The position numbers were made by a program, and so were the translations under genes. From the NCBI RefSeq assembly GCF_000381905.1, contig NZ_KB907245.1, positions 64,951 through 128,950 of the forward strand: DNA of 64,000 nucleotides. Direction: 5' to 3'. The notes beneath the pieces were generated by a model, which saw only the letters and a list, made by a program, of their open reading frames with translations, did not search any database and was not told the DNA's origin. Of this stretch, positions 51,754-62,900 are shown piece by piece. Source of the DNA: Paenibacillus fonticola DSM 21315. Its GTDB lineage: Bacteria; Bacillota; Bacilli; Paenibacillales; Paenibacillaceae. The stretch's first letter is position 1. Each line of letters begins with the position of its first letter.

Positions 51754-52902
51754 ATGAATTCTTATGCACCCAAAGTGTTGATAATGTACGCAAGTTACGG
51801 TGATGGACACTATCAAGCCTCTAAAGCCCTTGAAGCCGGTTTTCATAAATCAGGCGTGAGCGACGTAGTTTTGCTCGATTTAATGGCAGAAGCTCATCCT
51901 CTGTTGAATGAGATGACTAAATTTGTGTATATGCAGAGCTTTAAAACGATGCCGTTACTGTATGGCTGGGTTTATAACGCTACGAAAGACATGCCTCCTG
52001 ATACATCGTTGTTAAACGTCCTCAACTCCTTGGGCATGAGAAAAATGCAGCAAACTATTTTCAGTATGGAGCCGGATATTATAATTCATACCTTCCCTCA
52101 GCTCGCAATGCCTAAACTGCTCAAAAAAACAGGCTTAACCTTGCCGCTGATCAATATCGTAACCGATTTTGACCTTCACGCGCGCTGGGTTCATCCCGAC
52201 GTCAACCGGTATTATGTCGCTACCGAGGATTTGAAGAAAGAGGCGGAGAACCGCGGAATCCCGGCAGAAAAAGTGTTTGTTAGCGGAATTCCGTTGAAGC
52301 CTGATTTTGATTCCGATCCGCAGCCGTCAGCCTCTTTGCCCTGCGAGCTTGATCCTTCCAGAAAAACGATCCTCCTTATGGCCGGCGCATTCGGAGTAAT
52401 GCAGGGAATTCGCGGAATTTGCGCTGCATTGACCGACAGCAAAGAGCACCAGGTCATCGCCGTTTGCGGCAGAAATAAAGAGCTGTACCGCAAGCTCCAG
52501 GCCGCGCTTGGACATCGCCCGAATTTCCATCTGTTTGGTTATGTAAGCGAAATAGCCCAGCTCATGCAGTTGAGCAACTGTATTGTCACCAAGCCTGGCG
52601 GCATCACCTTGTCCGAATCGCTTGTCAGCAGGCTGCCTATATTTATATATCGCCCGGTACCAGGTCAAGAGCTTAACAATGCACTTTATTTAGAAAGTAA
52701 AGGCATCGCCAGTATTGCTTACGACGCGGATACGCTGATCACGCAGATCGGCGCACTGCTGTCTGACGAGGAACAGCTCGCCCAAATTCACAAAGAAATA
52801 GACCATCTTCGCAAACCGGGTGCTGCCGAGCTTATCGTAAGCGATATTATGGAGCAATGGTTTGCTCCCCAGCGTGATCCGGGCTGTCCTGTCGTCATGT
52901 AG
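51754..52902 (+). CDS. UgtP/MGDG-synthase-type glycosyltransferase
   Basis: A 382-residue GT28/GT-B enzyme that transfers a sugar to diacylglycerol, related to UgtP. The N-terminal GDGHYQASKAL motif and the C-terminal donor-binding motif KPGGITLSESLVSRLP with GQELNN are characteristic. Such enzymes make the glycolipid anchor of lipoteichoic acid, consistent with the LTA synthase paralogue 30 kb away, but they are not co-located. The ATG at 51754 is nine bases after GGAGG. It is monocistronic. Confidence 0.88.
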   Translation: MNSYAPKVLIMYASYGDGHYQASKALEAGFHKSGVSDVVLLDLMAEAHPLLNEMTKFVYMQSFKTMPLLYGWVYNATKDMPPDTSLLNVLNSLGMRKMQQTIFSMEPDIIIHTFPQLAMPKLLKKTGLTLPLINIVTDFDLHARWVHPDVNRYYVATEDLKKEAENRGIPAEKVFVSGIPLKPDFDSDPQPSASLPCELDPSRKTILLMAGAFGVMQGIRGICAALTDSKEHQVIAVCGRNKELYRKLQAALGHRPNFHLFGYVSEIAQLMQLSNCIVTKPGGITLSESLVSRLPIFIYRPVPGQELNNALYLESKGIASIAYDADTLITQIGALLSDEEQLAQIHKEIDHLRKPGAAELIVSDIMEQWFAPQRDPGCPVVM

Positions 52903-53027
52903 CGCAGGAATCCTCACGTTTTTAAGACAAGGCGTTCTGCACCATGAGGGCTCGTCATACAATTGAATAAGGCGCAGGGAGCAGTCTGATTCCCTTCAGT
53001 TTTCCTAAAGAAAGAAGGTAAATATCG

Positions 53028-53366
53028 ATGTCCCCTTTCAAATCCTCTACCGGTCTTTATGAAAATGTAGCGGCATTTCTGTGCTATTTATTCGCTTTTG
53101 TAGGCGGTGTCCTCTTTCTTGCTGTAGAAAAAAGAAGCCGTTTCGTCCTTTTCCATGCCCTTCAATCGGTCATGCTGTTCGCCGGACTCATGATTGCCCA
53201 TGCCGCCGCCGGCTTTCTTCCGCTGATCGGCGTTGTCGTCAGCCTGCTGCTCAGCCTGCTCGGCGTCTTCCTGTGGCTCCTTCTGATGCTGACCTGCTTG
53301 CAGGGCAAATGGTTAAAGCTGCCTTGGATCGGCGAGCTTGCCGAAAGACAACTGAACCGGATGTAG
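53028..53366 (+). CDS. DUF4870 membrane protein
   Basis: A 112-residue membrane protein with three helices, a member of the Tic20-like DUF4870 family. It begins with an N-terminal ENVAAFLCYLFAFVGGVLFLAVEK and has the conserved FVLFHALQSVML segment. Function is unknown. GAAGG precedes the ATG. A bidirectional terminator follows. Confidence 0.88.
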   Translation: MSPFKSSTGLYENVAAFLCYLFAFVGGVLFLAVEKRSRFVLFHALQSVMLFAGLMIAHAAAGFLPLIGVVVSLLLSLLGVFLWLLLMLTCLQGKWLKLPWIGELAERQLNRM

Positions 53367-53409
53367 CTGCAAAAGATGGTCATGCCACATCCCTTCCGCC
53401 TCAATGAAA

Positions 53410-53456
53410 AAAGAACGGCGATCAGCCCCTGGCCTTATGATCACCGTTCTTTAACT
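53410..53456. terminator. Bidirectional terminator between DUF4870 and pbuX
   Basis: AAAGAACGG plus GATCA (53410-53424) pairs with TGATC plus CCGTTCTTT (53438-53452), with one bulge. T runs follow on both strands. Confidence 0.85.
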
Positions 53457-53495
53457 ATATTTATGGCGAAATTATTGCGTAAACTTAGGACATAA

Positions 53496-54860
53496 TTATT
53501 GTGGAAACTGGTCCGCCGCAGCTGTGGTATCGGCGGCTTTCCCCTTGTGCCCCTTAAGGCCGTTAAACAGCAGGTTCATCACGATAGCCGTAAAGCTGCC
53601 GGCAACAATGCCATTGTCAACGAGAATGCGGAGCCAGCCCGGTACGCGCTGGAATATGTCCGGAACGACAGTTACGCCCAGTCCCATCCCGACCGCGCAG
53701 GCAATGATGAGCAGGTTCTCATGCCGGTTAAGGTCAACCTGATCCCCCAGCATGCGAATGCCCGAGGACAGCACAAGCCCGAACAGAGCGATCATCGCCC
53801 CGCCAAGCACCGATGGCGGAACAAGCTGCGTTAGAGCGGCAATTTTCGGTACGAAGCCAATGAGCACGAGCAGTCCTCCGGCTACGAAGATGACATCACG
53901 CGTTTTGACCCGGCTCATTTGAATCAGCCCGACATTCTGGGAATAAGTCGTATAAGGAAATGAATTGAATATGCCGCCGAGCATAATCGCCAATCCTTCG
54001 GCCCGATATCCCTTCGCCAAATCTTTGGATGAAATGTCCTTTTCCACAATTTTGCCGAGAGCCATAAATACTCCCGTTGACTCGGCGACGCTTACGATCG
54101 CCACCAGTATCATCGTCAAAATAGCGGAGGCATGAAAGGTCGGAGTACCAAAGTAGAACGGCTCCGGCATATGGACCCAGCTCGCTTCCATGAGCGGCTT
54201 CATATTCACTTTACCAACGAGACCGGCCACGATCGTACCCGCAATAAGGCCAAGGAGTACTGAAATGGAGCGAAGAAATCCTTTGGAAAAACGGTTCATC
54301 AATATGATGAACAGCAAAACACCGAAGCCGAGCGCCAAATTAAGAGGACTGCCAAAGTCGGGACTGCCCGGCTGGCCGCCTCCTAGATCCTCCAAGGCTA
54401 CAGGAACCAGCGTCACACCGATAATCGTCACAACCGAGCCCGTTACGACAGGCGGAAATAAGGCAATTAATTTTCCGAACAAGCCGGAGAATAGAAAGAC
54501 GAACAGCCCCGATGCAATAATGGCGCCGTAAATGGCCGTTATCCCCATACCGTCTGCCAAGCCGATCGCAATCATAGGCGATACGGCCTGAAAAGCACAG
54601 CCCAGCATAACCGGCAGGCCGATCCCGAAGAAACGGTTGCCCCATACCTGCAGCAGCGTAGCTACACCGCAGGCCAGAAGGTCTATCGCAATCAAATAAG
54701 TAATTTCCTCGTGACTCAATTGCAACTCCTGGCCGACGATCAATGGTACAATGATCGCGCCCGCATACATCGCTAATACGTGTTGTAATCCCAGCGATAA
54801 TGTTTGGAATGGATGTCTGTTTCTTTGAAAAATGGCTTCCCGCTTCACTTCGCGCTCCAT
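53496..54860 (-). CDS. pbuX: Xanthine permease (NCS2 family)
   Basis: A nucleobase:cation symporter of 454 residues with 12-14 helices. It carries the NCS2 signature QNVGLIQMSRVKTRDV and the binding-site segments AESTGVFMALG and SFPYTTYSQN. The pairing with xpt and a guanine riboswitch identifies it as a xanthine importer. It lies 107 bases behind xpt and probably shares its mRNA. The N-terminus EREVKREAIFQRNRHPFQTLSLGLQHVLAMYAG is typical. Confidence 0.92.
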   Translation of the reverse strand: MEREVKREAIFQRNRHPFQTLSLGLQHVLAMYAGAIIVPLIVGQELQLSHEEITYLIAIDLLACGVATLLQVWGNRFFGIGLPVMLGCAFQAVSPMIAIGLADGMGITAIYGAIIASGLFVFLFSGLFGKLIALFPPVVTGSVVTIIGVTLVPVALEDLGGGQPGSPDFGSPLNLALGFGVLLFIILMNRFSKGFLRSISVLLGLIAGTIVAGLVGKVNMKPLMEASWVHMPEPFYFGTPTFHASAILTMILVAIVSVAESTGVFMALGKIVEKDISSKDLAKGYRAEGLAIMLGGIFNSFPYTTYSQNVGLIQMSRVKTRDVIFVAGGLLVLIGFVPKIAALTQLVPPSVLGGAMIALFGLVLSSGIRMLGDQVDLNRHENLLIIACAVGMGLGVTVVPDIFQRVPGWLRILVDNGIVAGSFTAIVMNLLFNGLKGHKGKAADTTAAADQFPQ

Positions 54861-54967
54861 ATAAATCTAGTTCCTCCCCAGGTAAGTATCCCTATCACCG
54901 TATATTCAGGTAAGTATCTCTGTTATGGTCTTATGTTCTATATAGATGTTCTATCATTTATCATCCG

Positions 54968-55567
<600 letters not shown>

Positions 55568-55633
55568 TTATTAGGCATCTTCAACTTCAACTTCATCTTT
55601 CCCGATCATTTCATAAAGTAACATGCCACAATA

Positions 55634-55670
55634 AGAAAAAGTCCAGTTCCCACAACTGGGAAATGGACTT
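55634..55670 (-). terminator. Riboswitch-controlled terminator before xpt
   Basis: On the minus strand AAGTCCA (55670-55664), an inner TCCC/GGGA pair and TGGACTT (55645-55639) form a strong stem followed by TTTTCTTATT. It is the expression platform of the guanine riboswitch. Confidence 0.88.
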
Positions 55671-55749
55671 CATGGCAGAATTCACCCGTTCTCGGGCCCT
55701 GTCATGCCCGAATTAAAGCCGGCCAAGCAGCATGGTCCGACCGGTCAAA

Positions 55750-55823
55750 TTCCCCCGTAGTCCGATCATTTCCGGTGATCAGGTAGAAACATGCAGGCCA
55801 ATTCCTGCACATATACGAGAAAA
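55750..55823 (-). promoter_or_regulatory. Guanine-type purine riboswitch aptamer
   Basis: On the minus strand the conserved GTTTCTACC, ACCGGAAAT and GACTACG occur in order, with P2 (TGCAGG/CCTGCA), a P3 stem TGATC/GATCG, and a P1 helix between TTTTCTCGTA (55823-55814) and TACGGGGGAA (55759-55750). The C in GACTA is the position that selects guanine or xanthine rather than adenine. It lies before xpt-pbuX, as in B. subtilis. Confidence 0.93.
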
Positions 55824-55980
55824 GTATGAAGAAAATTGTCGAATGTTAATATGCAATGATTAGTAGTATAACGCAAACAATCCACAGAAATAAAGAGGTA
55901 TTTCGTGGATTAAGCAAATATTTTGTTAATTATCCTTTTCGGCCGCAGCTGCCTTTCAACCACAGCTTTTGCCGCCTGGA

Positions 55981-56286
55981 CTAGATCGGTCTGGTATCCT
56001 TCGGCAGCAAATTAGAAATAATCGATTTCAGATTTCCGTCTTCATGCAGGTTTTCTTCCCCGGTATCCAGGCGGCGGATACGAATTTTCCGATATTCCGC
56101 AGCGGGATCGACTGGTTTGAACACCAGATTATCCTGGTCCTCAAGCCGCAGCTTGTACCCCATATCTGCAAACATTGATAAAAAATCCTTCTCGGTCGGC
56201 GCCTTGCCTGGCTCCAAAAAAATCAGCCCTCGCAGTTCTTTTGTCCCCTGCTTGTTCTCCAATTCATAATGAACGATGCATTCCAT
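55981..56286 (-). CDS. Hypothetical protein (about 101 aa)
   Basis: A soluble, charged protein of unknown family (ECIVHYELENKQGTKELRGLIFLEPGKAPTEKDFLSMF...). The ATG at 56286 is preceded at 11 bases by GGGAG; earlier in-frame codons up to 56379 are open, but no ribosome site supports them. No membrane segment or motif is visible. It is monocistronic, on the strand of the neighbouring gene. Confidence 0.6.
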   Translation of the reverse strand: MECIVHYELENKQGTKELRGLIFLEPGKAPTEKDFLSMFADMGYKLRLEDQDNLVFKPVDPAAEYRKIRIRRLDTGEENLHEDGNLKSIISNLLPKDTRPI

Positions 56287-56556
56287 GTCTGTCCACACTC
56301 CCAAGTTATAAATAATGTCTCCATACGGTAAAAAGCGACCTTGCTGCCATTCATCATTCCCTGCTGCGTCTCTCTGCATGCAGCCAAACTAGATTAGGCA
56401 CGGCGGCACCGGATATTTCCTCCCGTTTACCGTCGTGCCAGCGAGAATGTTAACACCCTACTTGTTACTACGTATCAGCCCTCGGCAAGTAAGACGCTAT
56501 TTATAACAACTCGGTGAACTTTATCCATGTTCCTTCTATTTACGCCTAAATACGCG

Positions 56557-57276
56557 CTAAATTTGTTCGGAACCGCAGTGCGGGCACCATTTCGTCCCTT
56601 TGACCAGTTGCGCCGAACAAATTTGGCAGTTTGTCTCGTCCGCTGACAATGTCTCTGTCACCTCGGCATCATCAGCTGGCTTTACATTTTCTTTCCAGGT
56701 TCTTATCCGGCGGTCCAGCTCTTCCTGGCGCTTCCGTTCCCGTTCAAGCTCCCGCAGCAGCCGCGCTTCCTCTTCCGGACCAATCCGCTGAACGGGCTCC
56801 TCTTGAGGCGGTTCTTCCTGAGCTGGAGAAGCAAAAAGGACATTTTCCTCGGCCCAAGCCAGCGGCTCTTCATCTTCCCTTTGTTCTGGCGTTTCTGCTT
56901 TGACCGGAGCTGGTTTGCTTTCCTTCTCCAGCTTATGCCCGCAATACTGGCAAAATAACGCCTCGTCCGTGACTGCTTTGCCGCAGGAAACGCAAAGGCG
57001 CTCATTTTTGAGCTCCGCGATTTTAAGCCGGACTTCGTCCCGTTCCTCGGCGAGCAGATCGCAGGTTTTGGCCAAATCGATCATTTCCTTCTCCGCCTGA
57101 GACATATCTTTAACGCGGTATCCTTCATAAAATACTTCGCCCATTCTTTGAAAATATAAGTCCATCTCACGCTCGATATTATGAATTTGCGTATTCAATC
57201 TTCCAATCTCCACCGCATTTTGCGCCTTGTCGGTCACTTTGCCCGCACCGTCTTTAATCCGCTGCAAAAATTTCAT
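56557..57276 (-). CDS. Double zinc-ribbon protein with coiled coils
   Basis: A 239-residue protein. The N-terminal helical part (about 1-95, RLNTQIHNIEREMDLYFQRMGE) is predicted coiled coil. A first zinc ribbon (CVSCGKAVTDEALFCQYCG, about 95-115) is followed by a long Glu-rich linker with another coiled coil (LLRELERERKRQEELDRR), and a second ribbon (CQICSAQLVKGTKWCPHCG) closes the chain. No catalytic domain is seen. GGGAGGAG precedes the ATG at 57276. Function unknown; the fold suggests a scaffold. Confidence 0.78.
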   Translation of the reverse strand: MKFLQRIKDGAGKVTDKAQNAVEIGRLNTQIHNIEREMDLYFQRMGEVFYEGYRVKDMSQAEKEMIDLAKTCDLLAEERDEVRLKIAELKNERLCVSCGKAVTDEALFCQYCGHKLEKESKPAPVKAETPEQREDEEPLAWAEENVLFASPAQEEPPQEEPVQRIGPEEEARLLRELERERKRQEELDRRIRTWKENVKPADDAEVTETLSADETNCQICSAQLVKGTKWCPHCGSEQI

Positions 57277-57507
57277 GACATACTCCTCCCATGTTCTTAA
57301 GCTTCCTGATGTAATTGGATTTATATTGTCCCGCAAGCTGATATTTTACCTTGCCTTTACGAAATCCATATCCTTGCTGTCTATGAAATTGTAATTATCA
57401 TAACAGATTTGCCAGCGCAGTGAAAATTTCCTTTGATTCAGCCTAGCTGCGCCCGTTTATAAAGACAATATATATAAGCGAGTATTAAAAAATGGAGGGA
57501 ATTCCTT

Positions 57508-57882
57508 ATGAAACCACTGAAGAAGGCCTATTATGTTTCTGTCGGTCACCGGGTCATTCGAGAGGCGCCCCATCATCATTCCGCGGAATTCAAAGTATTT
57601 CTCGATGATGAGGACCTCGTAAAGCTGCGTGATAAGCTCACCGAGCTGTCCCGGGAGGATGATTTTACTTTTCAGCGTGCCCCTATACCTTATAAATCAG
57701 CGGATCACGATGAAGCAACCGAGCATTTCAACAAACGGCTCATTGAGTTGTACACATTACTGTATCAGTTTGGAGATGATCAAACCCGGCAGACGATCAT
57801 CAGCCTCGGCGTGCTCGGCAAGCTGCAAAATCCCGATTATCATCATCCCGGCTACGACGGTGCCGCACCGTTCAATAGTTGA
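57508..57882 (+). CDS. Conserved hypothetical protein (124 aa)
   Basis: A soluble protein, not in a family I can name. It has a His-rich start (GHRVIREAPHHHSAEF) and a His/Tyr-rich end (NPDYHHPGYDGAAP). Helices predominate between residues 60 and 105. GGAGGGAA is nine bases before the ATG. It lies before the (p)ppGpp synthetase gene on the same strand, 82 bases upstream of its likely start. Confidence 0.72.
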   Translation: MKPLKKAYYVSVGHRVIREAPHHHSAEFKVFLDDEDLVKLRDKLTELSREDDFTFQRAPIPYKSADHDEATEHFNKRLIELYTLLYQFGDDQTRQTIISLGVLGKLQNPDYHHPGYDGAAPFNS

Positions 57883-57964
57883 TGCTCTTCTTTGATTTTG
57901 CCATGCTATTCACGCTACAATAAGGGGGCTGAGGAACAATTTTATAAACTGGGAGTAGATTAAT

Positions 57965-58711
57965 CTGGACAAAGTAGACGAAAGCAGGAACAACCCTCTG
58001 TTGAATCAGTTGGACTTGCGAGAGTTATATCAATGGGAAATCGGAGACGATTCGCTCCGCAAGCTGGAGGAATGGAAAAAGCTTCCGACGCTATACCAGC
58101 TGGCGCTCGATGAATTGAAAAATAAGATCAAGCTGATCCAGACGGAATGGAAAATCCATAACGGATACAGCCCAATTGAACATATCAAGACGCGGATCAA
58201 GGAGCCGAAGAGCATTTTAGAAAAGCTGGAGCGCAAAGGGCTGGAGATGACGGTGGACAACATGGTAAACAAAATCCACGATATCGCCGGGATGCGTATC
58301 GTGTTTTCTTTCGTTAAAGATATTTACAGCTTGCTGGATCATCTGCGCCGCAGAGAGGACATAACGATTATCGAAATTAAAGATTATATCGCGAGTCCGA
58401 AGCCGAACGGATACCAAAGCCTCCACGTTATCGTAGCGGTACCGCTGACATTGTTCGAAGGACAGCGCTGGATGAAGGTGGAAATTCAAATGCGTACGCT
58501 GGCGATGGATTTCTGGGCCAGCATGGAGCATATTTTGTTCTATAAATACGACAAGCAGGTGCCCCCTCATGTGGTACACGAGCTGACGGAAGCGGCCCGA
58601 GCAGCCGATGCGCTGGATAAAAAAATGCACGGCCTGCGCAAGGAAATTATGGGCGCGGCCGAAACCGCTTTGCCCAAAGCCCATTGCAACGTTTCGTTAG
58701 ACGGTCAATAG
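57965..58711 (+). CDS. Small alarmone synthetase, RelP/YwaC type
   Basis: Synthesises (p)ppGpp from ATP and GDP/GTP under stress, without a hydrolase domain. The synthetase core contains HDIAGMRIVFSFVKDIYSLLDHLRRRED, the DYIASPKPNGYQSLHVIV loop with catalytic residues, and EIQMRTLAMDFWASMEH. These match YwaC/RelP more closely than YjbM/RelQ. The clear N-terminus is uncertain: a CTG at 57965 stands nine bases after GGGAG, while the first ordinary start (TTG 58001) has a weak AGGA. I give the longer form. Its last 7 bp overlap the convergent SWIM gene. Confidence 0.85.
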   Translation: MDKVDESRNNPLLNQLDLRELYQWEIGDDSLRKLEEWKKLPTLYQLALDELKNKIKLIQTEWKIHNGYSPIEHIKTRIKEPKSILEKLERKGLEMTVDNMVNKIHDIAGMRIVFSFVKDIYSLLDHLRRREDITIIEIKDYIASPKPNGYQSLHVIVAVPLTLFEGQRWMKVEIQMRTLAMDFWASMEHILFYKYDKQVPPHVVHELTEAARAADALDKKMHGLRKEIMGAAETALPKAHCNVSLDGQ

Positions 58712-59922
58712 CCGCTGCGCTCCTCTCTGCGCAGCTTTTTACGCAGCGGGCGGGCCTGCTCCTCCGCCTGCTGCATGACGGCCCCGGCCACCAGGCCGAG
58801 GCCTTTAGCCGCTCCCGGCACGCCCGGGAGCAGCCTGGCCCAGGCCACGGGGTCGGGGCCAGGCACGGCCGCGGGGCTGGCCGCAGATGTGCCCGCAGGC
58901 ACCGATTTGGATGCGGCGGATGCTGGTGGGACCATGGGAGTCCGACTGGATCCGGCAGGAACAGAGCGAGACGCAGCGGGTACGGGCGTGGCTGTAGGTG
59001 CTGGGCTAGATTCGGCGGGTGACGGTTCGACCGCGCGAGTCGAGCTGGATGCGGCAGGTGACGGTGTCACCGTGGGAGCCGGGCTGGATGCAGCGGTAGG
59101 CGGTTCGGCCGCGCGAGCCGGGCTGGTCGCAGCGGGCGTGGCCGCGGGGGCTGCGGCGGATTCCACGACGTCCAGATGAATCTGGACGTCGTGGAACCGC
59201 GGACCAGGGGCATGCATGCTGCCCTGGTCCGCCATCTCCGCGAGCCACTCGGCAAGGTTCGGCCCGCCGCCGCTCGGCCGAACCGCTTTCCCTCGAGGCC
59301 CCAGCGCTGCGCGCAGGGCCTCTTTCGCCTGGGCCGGGGCAGAGCCTCCGGCCCAGGCGGCCAGCGCGGCGGCGAGCAGCGCCTCGCGCGTCCACCCGAG
59401 CAGCTTCAGCCGCTGCTCGGGTGTGGCGGCGCGCCACAGCGCCGCGCCGCGGGATGCTGCCTGCGCCACATGGCCGCAGGCGCCCTCGGCAGCAGCGCAG
59501 CTGCAGCTGCCGCGCACTTGGCCTTCCGCCGTTTCCCACGGCGGAATTTGGGGCAGCAGGCCGGCGATGGCTGGCGCGCCGCCTTCCTGCAGCGCAGCCA
59601 GCTCCAGCGGCTGCTGCGCCAGGGCGTGAAGCAGACGCTGGCCAGCGCTGGGCGCCGTTGCGCCTGCTTCAAGCAGGAGCACAGAGCAGTCCGTCTGCTT
59701 TACGTCAGTGCCAGTGCCGGTGTTAGGGTCCATGTCCTTAACTCTGGAACTGGCTTTGGTTTTGGTTTTGGTTTCCTCTGTGCGCTTGTCTTTGCCCTTG
59801 TCCTTGACCTTGACCTTTTTTTTGTCAATGTCAGTGTCCCCAGCCGGCATGTCGATACGCCAGCCCCCGGGCACCGGCTCCATGTGGATTCCAACCGTAT
59901 TATGACCTGACAGCTCGCCCAT
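58705..59922 (-). CDS. SWIM zinc-finger protein with Ala/Pro/Ser-rich tail
   Basis: A 405-residue protein encoded just after the SNF2 helicase. The SWIM motif CxCx(n)CxH is Cys140, Cys142, Cys149, His151 (SCSCAAAEGACGH), with the following helix AALWRAATPEQRLKLLGW. An N-terminal Lys/Asp-rich stretch (32-55) precedes it. Residues 255-350 are low complexity, built partly from two 26-residue repeats. SWIM proteins commonly partner a neighbouring SNF2 ATPase in Firmicutes. GC content is much higher than in adjacent genes. 18 bases separate it from the helicase gene. Confidence 0.8.
   Translation of the reverse strand: MGELSGHNTVGIHMEPVPGGWRIDMPAGDTDIDKKKVKVKDKGKDKRTEETKTKTKASSRVKDMDPNTGTGTDVKQTDCSVLLLEAGATAPSAGQRLLHALAQQPLELAALQEGGAPAIAGLLPQIPPWETAEGQVRGSCSCAAAEGACGHVAQAASRGAALWRAATPEQRLKLLGWTREALLAAALAAWAGGSAPAQAKEALRAALGPRGKAVRPSGGGPNLAEWLAEMADQGSMHAPGPRFHDVQIHLDVVESAAAPAATPAATSPARAAEPPTAASSPAPTVTPSPAASSSTRAVEPSPAESSPAPTATPVPAASRSVPAGSSRTPMVPPASAASKSVPAGTSAASPAAVPGPDPVAWARLLPGVPGAAKGLGLVAGAVMQQAEEQARPLRKKLRREERSGY
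58950..59110 (+). repeat. Two imperfect 78-bp repeats in the SWIM gene
   Basis: On the coding strand two 26-residue units (residues about 269-294 and 295-320) share RAxEPxxAxSSPAPTxTPxPAAS. They are diverged at DNA level but in frame. Two shorter copies of SVPAGxS follow at 320 and 340. Coordinates are approximate. Confidence 0.7.
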
Positions 59923-59940
59923 TGTTCACCCTCACCTTCC

Positions 59941-62900
59941 TTAAGTTTCCGCGTGCAAAGAAATTAATTGCTGCAGTTCCTCGTTAGACATTTCAGTCAG
60001 CCACTGCTCTCCAGAACCGACAACCTGCTCCGATAATGCCCGCTTGCTTTCGATCAGCTCGTCTATCCGCTCCTCCAGCGTCCCTTGGCAGATCAGCTTG
60101 TGCACCTCTACATTTCTTTTCTGGCCGATCCGGAATACCCGGTCTGTCGCCTGATTTTCCACCGCTGGATTCCACCAGCGGTCATAATGAATCACATGGT
60201 TGGCCCGCGTCAAATTTAGGCCTACGCCCCCCGCTTTCAGTGACAGGACAAAGAATGGAGAGCCGTCACCCTCTTGAAAATCCGCCACCATACGATCGCG
60301 TTCGCTCTTGCTTACGCCCCCGTGCAAAAATGAAGGGACCACGCCATATTTCCGCTCCAGCGCGGAGCAGAGCAGCTCGCCCATCTGAACATATTGCGTA
60401 AAAATGAGCGCTGCTTCATTATTGTCGATGATGAGATCGAGCAGTTCGAACAGGCGATCCATTTTTCCGGAGCCTTCCCCCCGCAGCCTGGAGCCTTTCG
60501 CTCCTTTTACCAGCAACGGGTGATTACAAATTTGCTTCAGGCGGGTAAGTGAAGACAACACGATGCCTTTGCGGGCGATTCCCGTACTTTCGCTAATCCG
60601 GCTCATCAATTCCTCCGTCACTTCGCGATACATTTCCGCCTGTACGGGCATAAGCGCACAATAGGATTTCAGCTCGATTTTATCCGGCAAATCTTTGCGA
60701 ATGTCCGGATCGCTCTTCAACCGGCGCATTAAAAAAGGAGCCACCAGCTTGCGAAGCTTCGTCAGTTCAGCCGGCTGTTGCTCGCCGCCTCCCGTATAAC
60801 GCGCCTTAAATGAACTATGGGAACCAAGATAGCCCGGATTAAGAAACTGAAAAATAGACCAGAGCTCGCTTAGCCGATTTTCAACTGGGGTTCCGGTCAT
60901 CGCGATGCGATGTGGTGCTTTCAGCTTCATAACGCTTTGCGCCTGCTTTGTGCCATAATTTTTAATATACTGCGCTTCATCCAGCACAATAGAAGCCCAT
61001 TCAACAGACTGCAGCTCCTTCATATCCCGCCCGGCCAGCGGATAAGTGGTCAGTACCACATTTTTCCTGCCAGACTCCTTCCGGAATTCCTCCCCGTGAA
61101 GCCGGTGACTGCCATGATGCATATACAGCCTGAGCTCGGGAGCAAACCTCGACAACTCCCGCTGCCAATTACCTAACAATGAAGTGGGACAAATGATGAG
61201 TACCGTCCCGCTGTCTATTCCGTCCAGCAGCGCTGTAATGACTTGAATCGTTTTCCCAAGCCCCATATCGTCTGCAAGCAGTGCGCCGAATCCGTATTGC
61301 CGCATCATGGCCAGCCACTTGTAGCCCCGTTCCTGATACGGCCGAAGCGTTCCGTGCAGCGATGAGGGTATTGGCTTAAAACCCAGTTCCCACTCCGGAT
61401 GACCTTCCATTAACATTGCGAGCATTCCCGTAGTCTCTACCTGCTCTACCCGCAGACCGTCCCAACGGATGTCCCCCTCTTCCTCAGAAGCCAGATGCAT
61501 GAACTCACGGAAAGTGATTTGTCCTGTCCCATGCCGCTTCATGAACTTGAGCATTTGACGTATTTCCTTCATATCTATTTCAATCCATTCCCCGCGAAAA
61601 AAAACGAGCGGAGACCGGGAGGCCGCCAATTCATTCAGCTCTGCTTCGCTAATCACACTTCCGCTTAGCACGGCTTCCGCTTCATAGGCCACAAGCTGCT
61701 CCACGCCTAATTGCGGAGCCTCTTTCGACCTAAGCTTTGGGGCTGCAATTCCGCCTGCCGCCTTGATTCTGACTCCGGTGGTCCGGCGGCCTTCCTTCGT
61801 CAAACGCGAAGGCATTTGCACTGTTACGCCATACTTGCGGAGCTGGCTTACCTCTTTACTAAGAAAAGCATATACCTGCTCCGGCCTGAGCAGGACCCCC
61901 TCTGGACGCGGCTGCCTCATCCCCTCGCGCACGGCAGCGGACACTTTAGCCGCCTTGCTTAAACGGAGCAGTAAATTACCTGCGACATCGTGATACATCC
62001 TGCCAAAAATCTCAATTTCGCGCTCCGGATAGCTCCATAGAAGTCCGTACGAAAGCAGCACACTCGGGTCCTCAACGCCTTCCGCCAAAAATGACAGCCG
62101 CCAAAACGGAGCGGCGGGCCCGGGCTGTTCCGTTAGATGACTATGTTCCGGGCCATGACCGTATTCCAATACAGGACCGTTCTCCTGAACATGACCCTGC
62201 TCCTGGATTTGACTGCGCTCCTGGGGCGGCAAAGCCCAAAGCTCCACCGCACTCGGTTCAAGCCGGAGACAAAAGCGGAAGGTTCCGGCATTCAAGCCGG
62301 CGTCTTCGTTCTCTTCCTGTGGGGCCCTCGGCTGACCTCCTCCTGCGTTCCCGATATTTTCCCGAAGCTCCGCCAGTTCCTCCGCACTGCCCTGAATATC
62401 CGCAAGCGGCACTCCGGCAAGCAGACCATTCCACCACAATTCAGATAGCGGAGAACTGCCCCGGCGGTAATCCGCACGACTGGCATTCAGCTTCCTTCCG
62501 AGGCCGGTGATCGCTTTGCGGGCTTGATCATCGATCATCCTGCTCATAAAAGAGTGTAGAACTGACAACTGTCTGGACTCGATATCCTCCTCTTGTCCAA
62601 CACCGTACTGAACGGCAGAAAGACAAATCGGCGGCATGCTTCCCGCCAGCTGCCGGAACCGCTCTTCATCGTAAGGATCTTGCAGGTCGGGTCCCCAAAG
62701 CGCGCGGGCCGAAGCCAGGCCCTTCGGACGGCGATTTCCGGTCAAAGGCACCTCTATCATCCCAGGAACGATCCGTCCCCGCAGCATGAGTTCAAGTGAA
62801 AACCTGGCTGCCTTGCTCCAGTAATTTAATTCCATGCCGGGCTGAATATCCTGCTTCCTTATCTCTGTATCATCCCAGGAAAGGAGCAGAGGCCAGGCCT

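Noticed and set aside
59176-59910. Long plus-strand frames opposite the SWIM gene
   Set aside because: High GC content reduces stop codons; the minus-strand frame has the SWIM motif, a ribosome site and operon context.
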